A model generated the notes under the pieces. That model was not told where the DNA came from. It was given only the letters and a program-made list of their open reading frames with translations, and made no database searches. A stretch of DNA of 42,635 bases from a virus. Of the stretch, positions 31,365 through 39,198 are shown piece by piece. Both the position numbers and the translations under genes were made by a program. The stretch's first letter is position 1. Every line of letters starts with the position of its first letter. Location: the IMG/VR virus record IMGVR_UViG_3300005555_000002, positions 1 through 42,635 of that record. The stretch is one strand, 5' to 3'.

Positions 31365-32429
31365 TTACCTCCGTGGTGGTGCGATGCTGTACTGCTGTTC
31401 GATGATCGCCTCAACGTCACCCCCATCCTGCATCGTTGCACACAGCATCTTGACTGGGCATCCTGGGCAGTTGATCGAGGACGGTGACGGGTACGCGCGT
31501 TCGGGATGCGCTGCCACGTCGCGCATATCCCGCCACTCCTCGGCAAGGTTCAACTCGAACTGCTCGAGTTGCGCCATGTTCCTGAACACCCCCTCCTGGA
31601 TGTAGAAGTCCGTCCACCCGCGATCCTTCAACCAGTCGAGGTGCTCCTGGTACTCGCGACGATCAAGGCCCAGGCGCTTGATCGCCTTGAGGTACAGCGA
31701 GTAGGTCGTCGGTTCATCCCGCGCCCTCGACAACTTGCCTGACTTGAGTAGCGTGGGTTCGCGCGGCGCCTTCTTGAGGAGAACGTTGTAGACCTGACCA
31801 CGCGGGAGGACGCCCGTTGCACGCCAGTACACGTAGGCGTATCCCGTGAGTTGGTCATCGAGGTCGAGGTACGCGCTGCTGTGCTTCTGACCTGCCGTCT
31901 TGTGGTCGACCACCCAGATGGTCCCGTCAGGTCGTTCCACCACGAGATCGAAGCGCCCGGTGAGTTCGGGTGACCCAGGGAACGCGCGTCCTGCCCGCGT
32001 CCTGATCGTCACGCGGTAGCGTTCCTCGACGGCGATCGGATCACCCATGCCTCCCGTCTCGCGCTCCATCTGGAAGTACCCGGTCAGCATCGCGCGTCCC
32101 ATCGCGATCATGTCGGCGTACTCGTCCTCCGCTGACTCCCACAGGAACCCGAGGTCCTCGCGGATGCCTGGGAGCGACTCCTCGAGGAAGTGGTCGTAGG
32201 CCTCACGGGCCCACGTCTCACGCTCCTGCAGTGACATACCATCGCGCTGACCCACGTAGTAGTGTTCCAGGGCGTAGTGCAGCAGGTTGCCGAACCAGAA
32301 GTAGGGCGCACCACCGTGAGGTTGCAGGCGCTTGACGACGACCAGGAACCACTTCCGCCGACACTGCCGGAAGTCAGCGCGTTCCGTGACCGACGTCTCA
32401 TGCAGGTCGACCGGGCCCAGGTCAAACAT
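31365..32429 (-). CDS. RecB/Cas4-like PD-(D/E)XK nuclease with Fe-S cysteines
   Basis: A 354-residue nuclease. The core is ELTGRFDLVVE with a catalytic Asp, then WVVDHKTAG with the D-x-K pair. RADFRQCRRKWFL near residue 20 gives the first Cys, and the C-terminal NCPGCPVKMLC gives three more, the 1+3 arrangement of an iron-sulphur cluster that staples the fold in AddB/Cas4 nucleases. It would act in replication or recombination, resecting or processing ends. The start overlaps the RuvC-like gene by eight bases. Confidence 0.8.
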   Translation of the reverse strand: MFDLGPVDLHETSVTERADFRQCRRKWFLVVVKRLQPHGGAPYFWFGNLLHYALEHYYVGQRDGMSLQERETWAREAYDHFLEESLPGIREDLGFLWESAEDEYADMIAMGRAMLTGYFQMERETGGMGDPIAVEERYRVTIRTRAGRAFPGSPELTGRFDLVVERPDGTIWVVDHKTAGQKHSSAYLDLDDQLTGYAYVYWRATGVLPRGQVYNVLLKKAPREPTLLKSGKLSRARDEPTTYSLYLKAIKRLGLDRREYQEHLDWLKDRGWTDFYIQEGVFRNMAQLEQFELNLAEEWRDMRDVAAHPERAYPSPSSINCPGCPVKMLCATMQDGGDVEAIIEQQYSIAPPRR

Positions 32430-32811
32430 GCCTGCTGCCCAACCAGTACCTGCCCATCCTGATCGCGTCCCGCTCGTGGGGCGTCAACTTCACTCCATAG
32501 CGTGTCTTGGGTGACTCGGGTGCCGATGACGTCTTCCACACGCCAGGTGTTACTGGGTGCCACAGGCGGGCGTAGTCAGTGAGGACCAGGTTGATCGTCG
32601 CGACGACTTCACGCAGTTGGGTTGCCAAGGCGCCCGATGGTGCGAGCGGGAACACCTCGACCACTGCCTCCTGAGGAGCCCAGTGTTCCATGACGTAGAT
32701 GAGGCCTTCCCGCAGGTCCTCGGCAAGGAAGTTGCCGGTGTCATAGACGCCCGACTCACCGAGCACCGCCCAACCCGTCGTGACTCCCGGATCGAGTGCA
32801 AGTAGGATCAC
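32422..32811 (-). CDS. RuvC-like Holliday junction resolvase
   Basis: A 129-residue RNase H-fold nuclease. The GTG start overlaps the helicase stop by GTGA. LLALDPGVTTGWAVL is the first strand with the catalytic Asp, AVVEVFPL the Glu, and PHERDAIRMGRYW the C-terminal His/Asp pair. The motif set is complete, although the protein is shorter than cellular RuvC. It probably resolves branched intermediates before packaging. Confidence 0.8.
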   Translation of the reverse strand: MILLALDPGVTTGWAVLGESGVYDTGNFLAEDLREGLIYVMEHWAPQEAVVEVFPLAPSGALATQLREVVATINLVLTDYARLWHPVTPGVWKTSSAPESPKTRYGVKLTPHERDAIRMGRYWLGSRHV

Positions 32812-34409
32812 AGGCCCAGTCCTTTCAGCAGTTCCTTCAACTGCGCGTTGCTGATCTTGGCGAGCGATGGCATCTTGCCAGACAGGTTGTCCTCGAGGAG
32901 GTCGTCCACGGTGCCTGGTGCGCGTAGTGTGAGGAGGAGCGGGCGCCAAGTCAACCCGATCCTTCGCACACGTCGCAGAGATTGGATGTAGTCGTCTGCT
33001 GCCCACGTCTTGTCCAGGTAGACGACCGTGCGGGTGTTCGTCAGCGTGTGCCCGAACTTGCCCACACCGAGTGACAGGACGAGGACGTCCGTAGCACCGC
33101 TCCTGTAGGCCTCAAACTGTCGATCCCGGGTACGTGTCAGGGACGACCCAGAAACCCAGTCAGCGTTGATCTGACGCGCTCTCAGACGGTGTGTGAGGTC
33201 CTCAGCGCCCCCGCGCCAATGTGTCCACACGATCGCCGGGAACTTGAACGCCTGTGACTCGATCAACTCGATGAGTGCATCCGCCTTCGCCGAGTCAGTC
33301 AGCAGGCCTGAGAAGTTTGCCAGGCCCGACGTGATCTGCTGCAGGCGGATGAGTTGTGCCAACTTGTTGTCGGCGGTCACCTCCTTCCCACCTAGTTCGG
33401 TGAGGAAGTCCTTGAGCATCTCGCGGTACGCCTGCTTCTGTCGCGGCGTGAGTTCGACATCGACCGTCTGGTACAGGTACTCGGGCAGGTCAGGCAGGAC
33501 GTCCGGGTCCTCCTGGTTGACCGTCAGCATGACGTCCCCGAGTTCCCAGGTCAGGTCGCGTGACTCGCGGGTGCCGACGATCTCCTTCCCCGTCTTCGAC
33601 CAGATGTTCGCTTCGAACACGCAGAAGCGCTCGGCGAACCGCCAGTAGGAACTGAACGCGACGGGCCAGGCGAGGTGCATCTGGGTCCACAGGTCGTCCG
33701 CGTAGCGTGTGGTCGGTGATCCCGACAGCATCCACACCTTCGGCACCTTCTGCCGCAACGCGTCGAGCGCCTTGTACCGCTTGGTCGTCCGGTTCTTGAT
33801 TAGGACCGACTCATCGATCACGAGGAGGCGCCACTTGACCACGTCGAACCAGTCAGGGTGCCTGACCACCGTGTCGTAGGAGGTGATCGTGAACCCGCCA
33901 CCGATCTGGGGGTTCGTGCCGTGCGCGATCAGCGCATCCTCGCCCGACCACGCCTTGATCTCACGCTGCCAGGTGTAGAGGAGTGAGGCAGGCGCGACGA
34001 TCAGGCATGGGAACAGCAAGGAGGCCTGGGCGGCGACGATCGATACCGCCGTCTTGCCCAGGCCCGGGGACATGTTCAGCAGCGTGCCATGTGGGTTGCC
34101 GACAAGGTACTCGGCGGCCCGCTGCTGGTACGGGTACAGGTCGGTGAAACGGCGATGGGCGACGCTTGCGGGTTTGAACCCGTAGCCATCGCCCATCTCC
34201 TTGACCTGTTCGCTGAGATCCAGATCGTCGCCGAAGGCCTCGATGGCCTGGACGACGTTCGATCGCAGCGCCGGGAACTTCCAGGCGTCTGCCTGGTCGT
34301 CCCACGATGCCCCGATCTGTTGCTTGACCTCCCGGTACGTGTGGCCAAGCGGCGGCGCGAGTCGTAGCGCGCCGTCGTTGCCCACGTACAGGAGTGCCCG
34401 GTCGATCAT
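32808..34409 (-). CDS. SWI2/SNF2-family DNA helicase
   Basis: A 533-residue superfamily 2 helicase. Motif I is NMSPGLGKTAVS, motif II is LLVIDESVLIKN (DESV for DEAH), motif III LSGSPTTR, motif V region LSLGVGKFGHTLT, and motif VI QSLRRVRRIG. An N-terminal region of about 100 residues (LAPPLGHTYREVKQQIGASW) is like the HARP-type start seen in SMARCAL1-type annealing helicases and phage relatives. A role in replication fork remodelling is inferred. The ATG at 34409 overlaps the previous gene by ATGA. Confidence 0.85.
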   Translation of the reverse strand: MIDRALLYVGNDGALRLAPPLGHTYREVKQQIGASWDDQADAWKFPALRSNVVQAIEAFGDDLDLSEQVKEMGDGYGFKPASVAHRRFTDLYPYQQRAAEYLVGNPHGTLLNMSPGLGKTAVSIVAAQASLLFPCLIVAPASLLYTWQREIKAWSGEDALIAHGTNPQIGGGFTITSYDTVVRHPDWFDVVKWRLLVIDESVLIKNRTTKRYKALDALRQKVPKVWMLSGSPTTRYADDLWTQMHLAWPVAFSSYWRFAERFCVFEANIWSKTGKEIVGTRESRDLTWELGDVMLTVNQEDPDVLPDLPEYLYQTVDVELTPRQKQAYREMLKDFLTELGGKEVTADNKLAQLIRLQQITSGLANFSGLLTDSAKADALIELIESQAFKFPAIVWTHWRGGAEDLTHRLRARQINADWVSGSSLTRTRDRQFEAYRSGATDVLVLSLGVGKFGHTLTNTRTVVYLDKTWAADDYIQSLRRVRRIGLTWRPLLLTLRAPGTVDDLLEDNLSGKMPSLAKISNAQLKELLKGLGL

Positions 34410-34612
34410 GCGAAGTGCAAGACCGAGGTGTCGCGGTATGGGCACAGTTCACACCACCGCCCCGCCCAGGCGTCAGGACGCCCGTCCGGGTACAGTGCGA
34501 CGAACCGCAACCGATGCTGCCCAGTTCGGCACGGGACCTTGGGATCCTTCGGGATGACCTTGACCGGTTTGGGGGTGGGCGCGATGCCCAGGCTCGGGTT
34601 TCTGCCCATCAT
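34406..34612 (-). CDS. Small zinc-ribbon-like protein
   Basis: A 68-residue protein. VPCRTGQHRLRF and GRWCELCPYRD give a Cys, a His and a C-x2-C pair, suggesting one zinc site. It starts by ATGA overlap with the membrane-protein gene upstream and ends by ATGA overlap with the helicase gene. The upstream sequence has GGACAGGA, the ribosome-site cassette shared by many leftward genes. Confidence 0.6.
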   Translation of the reverse strand: MMGRNPSLGIAPTPKPVKVIPKDPKVPCRTGQHRLRFVALYPDGRPDAWAGRWCELCPYRDTSVLHFA

Positions 34613-34737
34613 ATCCTGTCCTTCTTGTTGTCCTCGAGGTCGGGGTCGGGTCCCAGGATGATCCCGAGGACTGCTGTCCCGATCGAGAGGATGGCGAGGA
34701 ATACAGCGACGATCACGATGAGATCGCCTGTAGTCAT
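34609..34737 (-). CDS. Single-span membrane peptide, 42 residues
   Basis: Sequence begins MTTGDLIVIVAVFLAILSIG and continues as one hydrophobic segment to residue 29, then a charged tail PDPDLEDNKKDRI. GACAGGAG lies nine bases before the ATG. It is the first gene after an internal promoter and a 5' hairpin. The function is unknown; small early membrane proteins often modify the host envelope or exclude other phages. Confidence 0.65.
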   Translation of the reverse strand: MTTGDLIVIVAVFLAILSIGTAVLGIILGPDPDLEDNKKDRI

Positions 34738-34756
34738 GGGTGGGTGCTCCTGTCCT

Positions 34757-34794
34757 GTCGCACCCGCGAACCGGGGGAGGAACGCGGGTGCGAC
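34757..34794 (-). other. Perfect 12-bp hairpin at the predicted 5' end of an mRNA
   Basis: GTCGCACCCGCG (34757-34768) and CGCGGGTGCGAC (34783-34794) are perfect complements with a 14-base loop. The predicted transcription start of the promoter at 34800-34829 is about 34793, so the stem would be the first thing in the transcript, an arrangement known to protect RNA from 5'-end attack. Confidence 0.55.
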
Positions 34795-34799
34795 CTATG

Positions 34800-34829
34800 A
34801 CGATAGTGACGGCGTGCGTAGGTTGTCAA
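34800..34829 (-). promoter_or_regulatory. Internal leftward sigma70-like promoter
   Basis: On the minus strand TTGACA (34829-34824) and TATCGT (34805-34800) are 18 bp apart. It lies between element copy C and the membrane-peptide gene, so it could drive the replication and recombination genes separately from the upstream early genes. Confidence 0.55.
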
Positions 34830-34840
34830 CGGCGCAACGC

Positions 34841-34960
34841 CTACACGATCGCGTACAAGGTGGCTACAACGGTCGCTAAGGCCCGGTCACCCAGGTCGCC
34901 CTGTGATTGGGCAACTTTGAGCAGCAACCGGGCTTAGCGACCGTTTGAGAAGGGGTTCTG
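34841..34960 (-). repeat. Intergenic element copy C, with long inverted repeat
   Basis: On the minus strand: block 1 CGCTAAGCCCGGTTG (34939-34925), central block AAAGTTGCCCAATCA (34918-34904) and block 3 AGCGACCGTTGTAGCC then CTTGTACGCGATCGTG (about 34878-34844). The ends form a nearly perfect 19-20 bp inverted repeat (34868-34887 and 34927-34946, one inserted base). It is directly upstream of the internal promoter and 2 bp from the stop of the next upstream gene. This copy shows the symmetry most clearly. Confidence 0.65.
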
Positions 34961-34961
34961 C

Positions 34962-35132
34962 TCAGGACTCGTACGTCCTGCACGCGCACCCGGGAACGTG
35001 ACAAGCGGACGTTGTCCACTTGACCCGGGCGTACTTCGGGTCTTCCAGGATCGCGGGATCCACGCGTCCCGTGTGCGATGCCTTGAGGTGGGTGCACCAC
35101 AAGCAGTGCCCGTCACCACGCTTCCTTGCCAT
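34962..35132 (-). CDS. Small four-or-more-cysteine protein, 56 residues
   Basis: Starts MARKRGDGHCLWCTHLKASH and ends SACHVPGCACRTYES. Two Cys-x2-Cys-like groups (HCLWC, CHVPGCAC) flank a central acidic and basic region, a pattern of small zinc-binding phage proteins. Its start shares a base with the upstream stop (TGATG). It ends just before element copy C. Too short to appear in default gene calls but the coupling and pattern support it. Confidence 0.7.
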   Translation of the reverse strand: MARKRGDGHCLWCTHLKASHTGRVDPAILEDPKYARVKWTTSACHVPGCACRTYES

Positions 35133-35851
35133 CAGAATATCAACGCTTCCTGCAGGTTCGATGCCTGCTCGTCGCGCCAGTTGGTCATGGCCTCGTCCAC
35201 GATCGTGTCGCAGTCGTCACACCCCTCGGTGTTCGTCTCGTGCTCCTCGTTGTCGCAGGCGTCGAGTTCGTCCCGCTCGGGAGGATCATCGAAGGACACC
35301 GACTCGACCTCGTCCTTCTGGGACTCGAGTTCCTCGGCGCGCTGCCCCGCCTCGGATGACCCCTGCCCGCCGAAGTTCTCGTCTGCCTCCTGGTACTGCT
35401 CGATGACCTCGTCCAAGGCATCGACCATCTCCTGCTGCAGGTCTTCGAAGAACGACGTCTCGTCCACGTCTGACAGGTCAGCGAGCGAGTCCTCGACTGA
35501 CTCCTGGGCAGCGAGGACGCCTTGCATCAGCGACGACTCGCGCTCACTCGGGCGAGGGAAGCACGTCGCCTTCATGCACCGGACGACCGTGGTGCTCGAT
35601 CGGAAGTACGGTTCCCAGTACAGGTACGGGTCACCGACCCCGATCGTGTCGCCGCACTTGCTGCACTTCTTGAGGGGCAACGGTGTGCCCTTGTCCTTCG
35701 CGATCACGCGACGGGTCATCGGGCGTCCGCCGCGTCCCATCTTCGGCGTGCCGTCCTTCTTCTTGACTTCGATGATCGTGGGCGTTGCTGACGCGTCACG
35801 GGCGTACGTCTGCCGTGCGTGCTTGACGTAGTAGATCCTCTTGACCGACAT
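35132..35851 (-). CDS. Hypothetical protein with zinc knuckle and acidic C-terminus
   Basis: A 239-residue protein. The first 105 residues are basic and contain KKCSKCGDTIGVGDPYLYWE with CMKATCF, a probable zinc-binding fold reminiscent of MYM/HNH-like knuckles. Residues 105-239 are strongly acidic and helical (SLADLSDVDETSFFEDLQQE and onward), and a second Cys pair lies at EGCDDCD. GGACAGGAG lies before the ATG. A DNA-mimic or transcription-related role is possible but speculative. Confidence 0.6.
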   Translation of the reverse strand: MSVKRIYYVKHARQTYARDASATPTIIEVKKKDGTPKMGRGGRPMTRRVIAKDKGTPLPLKKCSKCGDTIGVGDPYLYWEPYFRSSTTVVRCMKATCFPRPSERESSLMQGVLAAQESVEDSLADLSDVDETSFFEDLQQEMVDALDEVIEQYQEADENFGGQGSSEAGQRAEELESQKDEVESVSFDDPPERDELDACDNEEHETNTEGCDDCDTIVDEAMTNWRDEQASNLQEALIF

Positions 35852-35882
35852 CGGTGAACTCCTGTCCGTTGAACATGGTGAT

Positions 35883-35910
35883 GGGTGCCGGGTGGTCTAA
35901 CCCGGCACCC
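35883..35910. terminator. Perfect 10-bp intergenic hairpin, no U-tract
   Basis: GGGTGCCGGG (35883-35892) pairs with CCCGGCACCC (35901-35910) around an 8-base loop. It lies in the 73-bp gap between two leftward genes. No T-run follows, so it may be an attenuator, processing site or RNA stabiliser rather than a standard terminator. Confidence 0.45.
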
Positions 35911-35924
35911 AATGATCGTCCCGA

Positions 35925-36338
35925 CTACTTGCTCGCGATCGCCTGCTCCTTCGCTGCGCGGCGCTGGACGGCGGCGCGGATATCCCAGACGTACGCCGGG
36001 TTGACTCCCGTCGCCTTCGCGATGTCCGCGGGCCGCGCGTCCGGGTGGGACTCGAGTGCGCGCCGGACGTAGTCGGCCTGCGTCTCGCCCTTGCGCGGCG
36101 GGACCTTGAACGCGATGGGCTCGGGCTTCGGCGCGGTCGCCTTCGCGGGGGCCTTCGTCGTCGCCTTCGCTGCCGGCGCCTTCGTGGCACCGTTCGTGCG
36201 ACCGCTGGTCGCCTGCTCCTTCGCCGTCATCGGGCGGGTGGTGCCCGTCGCGACGCTGACCTTCCGGGTCGAGCGCGCTGCCGCCTGACCCTTCTGCGCT
36301 GTGGCGATCTTCGCGTTCGTTGCCTTGATAGTGGCCAT
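35925..36338 (-). CDS. Histone H1-like tail plus helix-turn-helix protein
   Basis: A 137-residue protein. Residues 1-75 are Ala/Thr/Lys/Pro-rich like bacterial H1-type tails (ATIKATNAKIATAQKG, KAPAAKATTKAPAKATAPK). The rest has a helix-turn-helix-like region: RKGETQADYVRRALESHP, then ADIAKATGVNPAYVWDIRAA. A nucleoid-type DNA-binding role is likely. GACAGGAG is before the ATG. It shares its tail type with the DUF669 protein. Confidence 0.65.
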   Translation of the reverse strand: MATIKATNAKIATAQKGQAAARSTRKVSVATGTTRPMTAKEQATSGRTNGATKAPAAKATTKAPAKATAPKPEPIAFKVPPRKGETQADYVRRALESHPDARPADIAKATGVNPAYVWDIRAAVQRRAAKEQAIASK

Positions 36339-36386
36339 GACTGTTCTCCTGTCGCTACTTCGGTGTGACAAGTGCCACACTCGCCG

Positions 36387-36413
36387 TCGGGCGGGAACGA
36401 TGCTCCTGCCCGA
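36387..36413. other. Short intergenic hairpin
   Basis: TCGGGC (36387-36392) pairs with GCCCGA (36408-36413) across a 15-base loop in the 86-bp gap upstream of the histone-like gene and downstream of the zinc-ribbon gene. No U-tract follows. One of several stems at gene boundaries in this operon. Confidence 0.3.
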
Positions 36414-36424
36414 TCGTGGGGGTG

Positions 36425-36685
36425 TTACCTGCTGTCGGCGTATGAGATCCCATGATCGACTGCCTGGTCCTCGCAGGCCTGGCAGTGTGGGAACTTGGGA
36501 TCCTTGTCGCTGCCGCACTGGGGGCAGATCGTGTCGGGATCGACTCCCTGCTGGATCGCTGCCTGGCGGTTGAGGTCGTGCATGTACGCGCGGAACGCGT
36601 CCTGCTGTGCTGGCGTCAACGGCACCCGTTTGAACGCTGCCTGATCCGCCGACTCGCGGAGGTGGTCGTACTCGTCGTGTGCCAT
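36425..36685 (-). CDS. Zinc-ribbon protein, 86 residues
   Basis: The C-terminal half has ICPQCGSDKDPKFPHCQACE, two Cys-x2-Cys pairs that form a classic zinc ribbon. The N-terminal half is helical and charged (MAHDEYDHLRESADQAAFKR). The start is preceded by GGACAGGAC. No specific family recognised. It is part of the early leftward gene set. Confidence 0.7.
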   Translation of the reverse strand: MAHDEYDHLRESADQAAFKRVPLTPAQQDAFRAYMHDLNRQAAIQQGVDPDTICPQCGSDKDPKFPHCQACEDQAVDHGISYADSR

Positions 36686-36703
36686 GTCCTGTCCTTTCGC
36701 TGC

Positions 36704-36823
36704 CTAAGGCAGCAGATTGCGGAAGTGCATCGCGTACGGGATGACCGCTGACGCGACGACGACGACGAACACCAGCAGTGCAATGAACACCACGAGCGTC
36801 GCCAATGTTCCCCCGTTCACCAT
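36704..36823 (-). CDS. Single-span membrane peptide, 39 residues
   Basis: MVNGGTLATLVVFIALLVFV starts a hydrophobic segment reaching residue 30, with a short HFRNLLP tail. AGGAGGACAGG ends directly at the ATG, giving a strong ribosome site. Early operon membrane peptide of unknown role. Confidence 0.65.
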   Translation of the reverse strand: MVNGGTLATLVVFIALLVFVVVVASAVIPYAMHFRNLLP

Positions 36824-36881
36824 CCTGTCCTCCTTGCTGGGCTGCGATCCTACGCGCAGCACCGGGCTGCTGTTCAACCCC

Positions 36882-37628
36882 CTAATCGCCGAACGCTCGC
36901 CCGGCGCAGATGGGTCCGATCCCGTCCGCGATCGAACGCTCGTCCGTGAGCGTCCGTCCGCAGATGCCACACACGCCGTACAGGCGACCGAACTCGACTG
37001 CCTGTTCGCGCGTGAGGCGCTCGTCTTCCGTCAACTTGGTGACCAGGCCCGGCATGTATTCCCACGATGCCGAACCGTGCTCCTGGACGACCAGGCGCTT
37101 GGCGTACAGGTTGCCTGACCCGTGCACTGCAACCTGGACCTTCACGATGTTGCCATCGTGCTTGTAGAACCCATCCTGGGTGATCGTCGTGACCCCGCCT
37201 GTGCCCCCAGACAACGGTCGCTGAGCGGCCTTCGCTGCCTGTTCCGCACGTTCACGGGCCCAACCTTCTTCGCGGGCCTTGCTGGCGAGGACAACCTCGA
37301 CCTGCCTGGGCGACAGCGTGAAGTGTTCACCACCCCACCTGGCACCGTTGACTGTGCGAGGCGTCATCCGTGCGCTAAGGTCCAGGATGAACTCCCACGT
37401 CCCCCGGTAGTCACGGATGTAGGCGACTGCCTCGTCGCGCTGCTTCTTCGCTTCCGGGTTGATCGTCTGCGCGACGTGTCGGGCGGCGTCCACTACCGCC
37501 TCGACTGTCGTCCGCTGCTGACCCATGTGGTCAGCCCAGGCGTCCTCCCACGCCTGCATCTCCCGCGTGTCCTTGACGTTGTAGAAGGTCCCGTCCGGAC
37601 CTGGGTACATCTTCGCCTGCTGCGTCAT
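36882..37628 (-). CDS. DUF6011-like zinc protein
   Basis: A 248-residue protein. The C-terminus VCGICGRTLTDERSIADGIG followed by PICAGR matches the DUF6011 zinc motif (C-x2-C, then G-I-G-P-x-C). The middle has a beta-rich region around DGFYKHDGNIVKVQVAVHGS that could be a small binding domain, and TLSPRQVEVVLASKA is helical. It begins seven bases after the DUF2786 gene stop, with GGACAGG at the start. Function unknown. Confidence 0.7.
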   Translation of the reverse strand: MTQQAKMYPGPDGTFYNVKDTREMQAWEDAWADHMGQQRTTVEAVVDAARHVAQTINPEAKKQRDEAVAYIRDYRGTWEFILDLSARMTPRTVNGARWGGEHFTLSPRQVEVVLASKAREEGWARERAEQAAKAAQRPLSGGTGGVTTITQDGFYKHDGNIVKVQVAVHGSGNLYAKRLVVQEHGSASWEYMPGLVTKLTEDERLTREQAVEFGRLYGVCGICGRTLTDERSIADGIGPICAGRAFGD

Positions 37629-37634
37629 CCTGTC

Positions 37635-38567
37635 CTACCTCAACTTGCTGGGCCCGCCGAGATCGGCGAGGTTGCCTGCCGCTGAACCTGCGGCGTATCC
37701 CGACCCGTCAACGTCCCGACGCCCACCACCTGAGCGTCGCGCTGCCTTGATCGTGTACTCGTGCTTGGGATTGCCCGCCTCGACATGCCCCTTGAGGATG
37801 CCACAGAAGGCGTTCTTCGATCGCGAGTAGTCGAGGCAGTACTTGTCGTACCACTTCGGTTCTTCCTGCGACTTCATCCACGCCGAGATCTCAGCGTCCT
37901 TGTTGACCATCAGCGCGTCGGCATGCGCCATCGCGAGGAAGTCACGTTCCTGCTGCTGCAGGCGGGCACCGACTCGGTGGGCGAACCCCTCGAGGTGTCC
38001 TGTGCGGAATCCGTACTCGCCTTCCTTGATGAACTTGTCATGGGTGAACCGCGTCTGCTCTGGGTAGGCGGCGATCATGTCGCTCCACTCGCCTTCCTGC
38101 TCGGCGCGACGGTTGCGGGTGTCGGTGCGAATGTACCGCGCCCACTGGATGAGCAGCGACGCGTACATCGTCTTGACGTTCTCGATGTCTTGCCCGTAAC
38201 CCGTGAGCGATCCCCACTGCGAGAAGCGCCCCTCATTGCCTTCCCAGCGCCTGTTGCTGCCGGGCTTGTTGCTGTACGGTGTGAACCGGACATGCTGCGA
38301 TCGAGCGACCGCGTGGATGAGCGTCTCCTTCGCCTTCGCGTGGGCATCGTGCGTGGCGTACATCCACGAGTTCTGCCTGGGCGACTCGACCTTGGCACCT
38401 TCGCGTGCCCGCGTCTCCTCACGTACGCGCTGCTCGTCAATCGCGTACTTGAGCATGAGTTCGTTCGCTGCGGCGAAGAACGATGCCGCCTCGTTCTCGT
38501 TGTCGGTCCCCTCTGCCTTCTTGAGGATCGCCGAGATCTTCCTGATCATGTCTTCCTGGGTTGCCAT
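37635..38567 (-). CDS. DUF2786-domain protein
   Basis: A 310-residue protein. The N-terminus MIRKISAILKKAEGTDNENE and EAASFFAAANELMLKYAID is a clear DUF2786 domain, found in phages and mobile elements and often joined to a metal-binding C-terminal half, as here (DUF7168-like region to about residue 240). It ends with a basic Gly/Arg-rich segment. The exact activity of the family is unknown. GGACAGGAG precedes the ATG. Confidence 0.8.
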   Translation of the reverse strand: MATQEDMIRKISAILKKAEGTDNENEAASFFAAANELMLKYAIDEQRVREETRAREGAKVESPRQNSWMYATHDAHAKAKETLIHAVARSQHVRFTPYSNKPGSNRRWEGNEGRFSQWGSLTGYGQDIENVKTMYASLLIQWARYIRTDTRNRRAEQEGEWSDMIAAYPEQTRFTHDKFIKEGEYGFRTGHLEGFAHRVGARLQQQERDFLAMAHADALMVNKDAEISAWMKSQEEPKWYDKYCLDYSRSKNAFCGILKGHVEAGNPKHEYTIKAARRSGGGRRDVDGSGYAAGSAAGNLADLGGPSKLR

Positions 38568-38592
38568 CGAGTGTCTCCTGTCCTGTTGTGTG

Positions 38593-38883
38593 CTACTCGT
38601 TGCCGAACTGTGTGGGCGATGTCGGGACCTGCATCTCAACGATGCCCCAACCTGCATCGTTGAGGTCGTCCCAATCGTTTGACCGTGCGCCCTTGCCTGC
38701 GTCGGCGCGATCCCATTCGCCTGTCGCGTACATCACTTCGACCGCCCAGGCGACTGCCTGGTCCCGCGTCTCGAACGGGCCGAACACCTGCTGGTTGTTG
38801 TCATCGATCGCGACCCAGGTGCTGTGCCCCGCGACCAGCGCGTCCGCATACCGGACGACTTCCGTGATCTCCTGTCCGTTCAT
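38593..38883 (-). CDS. Hypothetical protein, 96 residues
   Basis: Alpha/beta protein with HSTWVAIDDNNQQVFGPFET and RDQAVAWAVEVMY, a pattern of two strands and a helix like small phage accessory domains. The start overlaps the preceding gene by ATGA. Inside its first codons sits GGACAGGAG, the operon ribosome-site cassette, but no start codon follows at good spacing. Confidence 0.6.
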   Translation of the reverse strand: MNGQEITEVVRYADALVAGHSTWVAIDDNNQQVFGPFETRDQAVAWAVEVMYATGEWDRADAGKGARSNDWDDLNDAGWGIVEMQVPTSPTQFGNE

Positions 38884-39170
38884 TCCCAATCCGCCTTCTC
38901 GCTGTCGTCCGCGTTCTGGACGTCTTCGAACTGCCGCGATGCTGAGTCGAACCAGGCGTCCGGCGCATTGCCCATGCCCTGATCGCGCACGAACGGCTGG
39001 TAGGCGCCTGCCTGCAGTTCGATGTGCAGGCCCAGGCGCGCCGCCTCGTGCATCGCGTTCTGCCAATGCTCCAGGAACTCGGCGTACAACTCGCGCGCCT
39101 GCTCCAACTCGTTCAGGCCTTCGCCTGCTGCTGCCTTCGCCTCGTCCAGGTTCTCGATCTGTCGCGCCAT
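38880..39170 (-). CDS. Hypothetical helical protein, 96 residues
   Basis: A mainly helical acidic protein (NLDEAKAAAGEGLNELEQAR, ELYAEFLEHWQNAMHEAARL) with a short aromatic loop (AGAYQPFVRD). It may be a coiled-coil dimer. GGACAGGAG precedes the ATG. ATGA overlap with the next gene. No family recognised. Confidence 0.6.
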   Translation of the reverse strand: MARQIENLDEAKAAAGEGLNELEQARELYAEFLEHWQNAMHEAARLGLHIELQAGAYQPFVRDQGMGNAPDAWFDSASRQFEDVQNADDSEKADWE

Positions 39171-39198
39171 GATGTTGTTCTCCTGTCCGTGTGTCGTG

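Noticed and set aside
34876-35119. Longer minus-strand frames of 61 and 74 codons
   Set aside because: They run through element copy C or lack starts; the 56-residue Cys-rich frame at 34962-35132 is coupled to its neighbour and has a motif.
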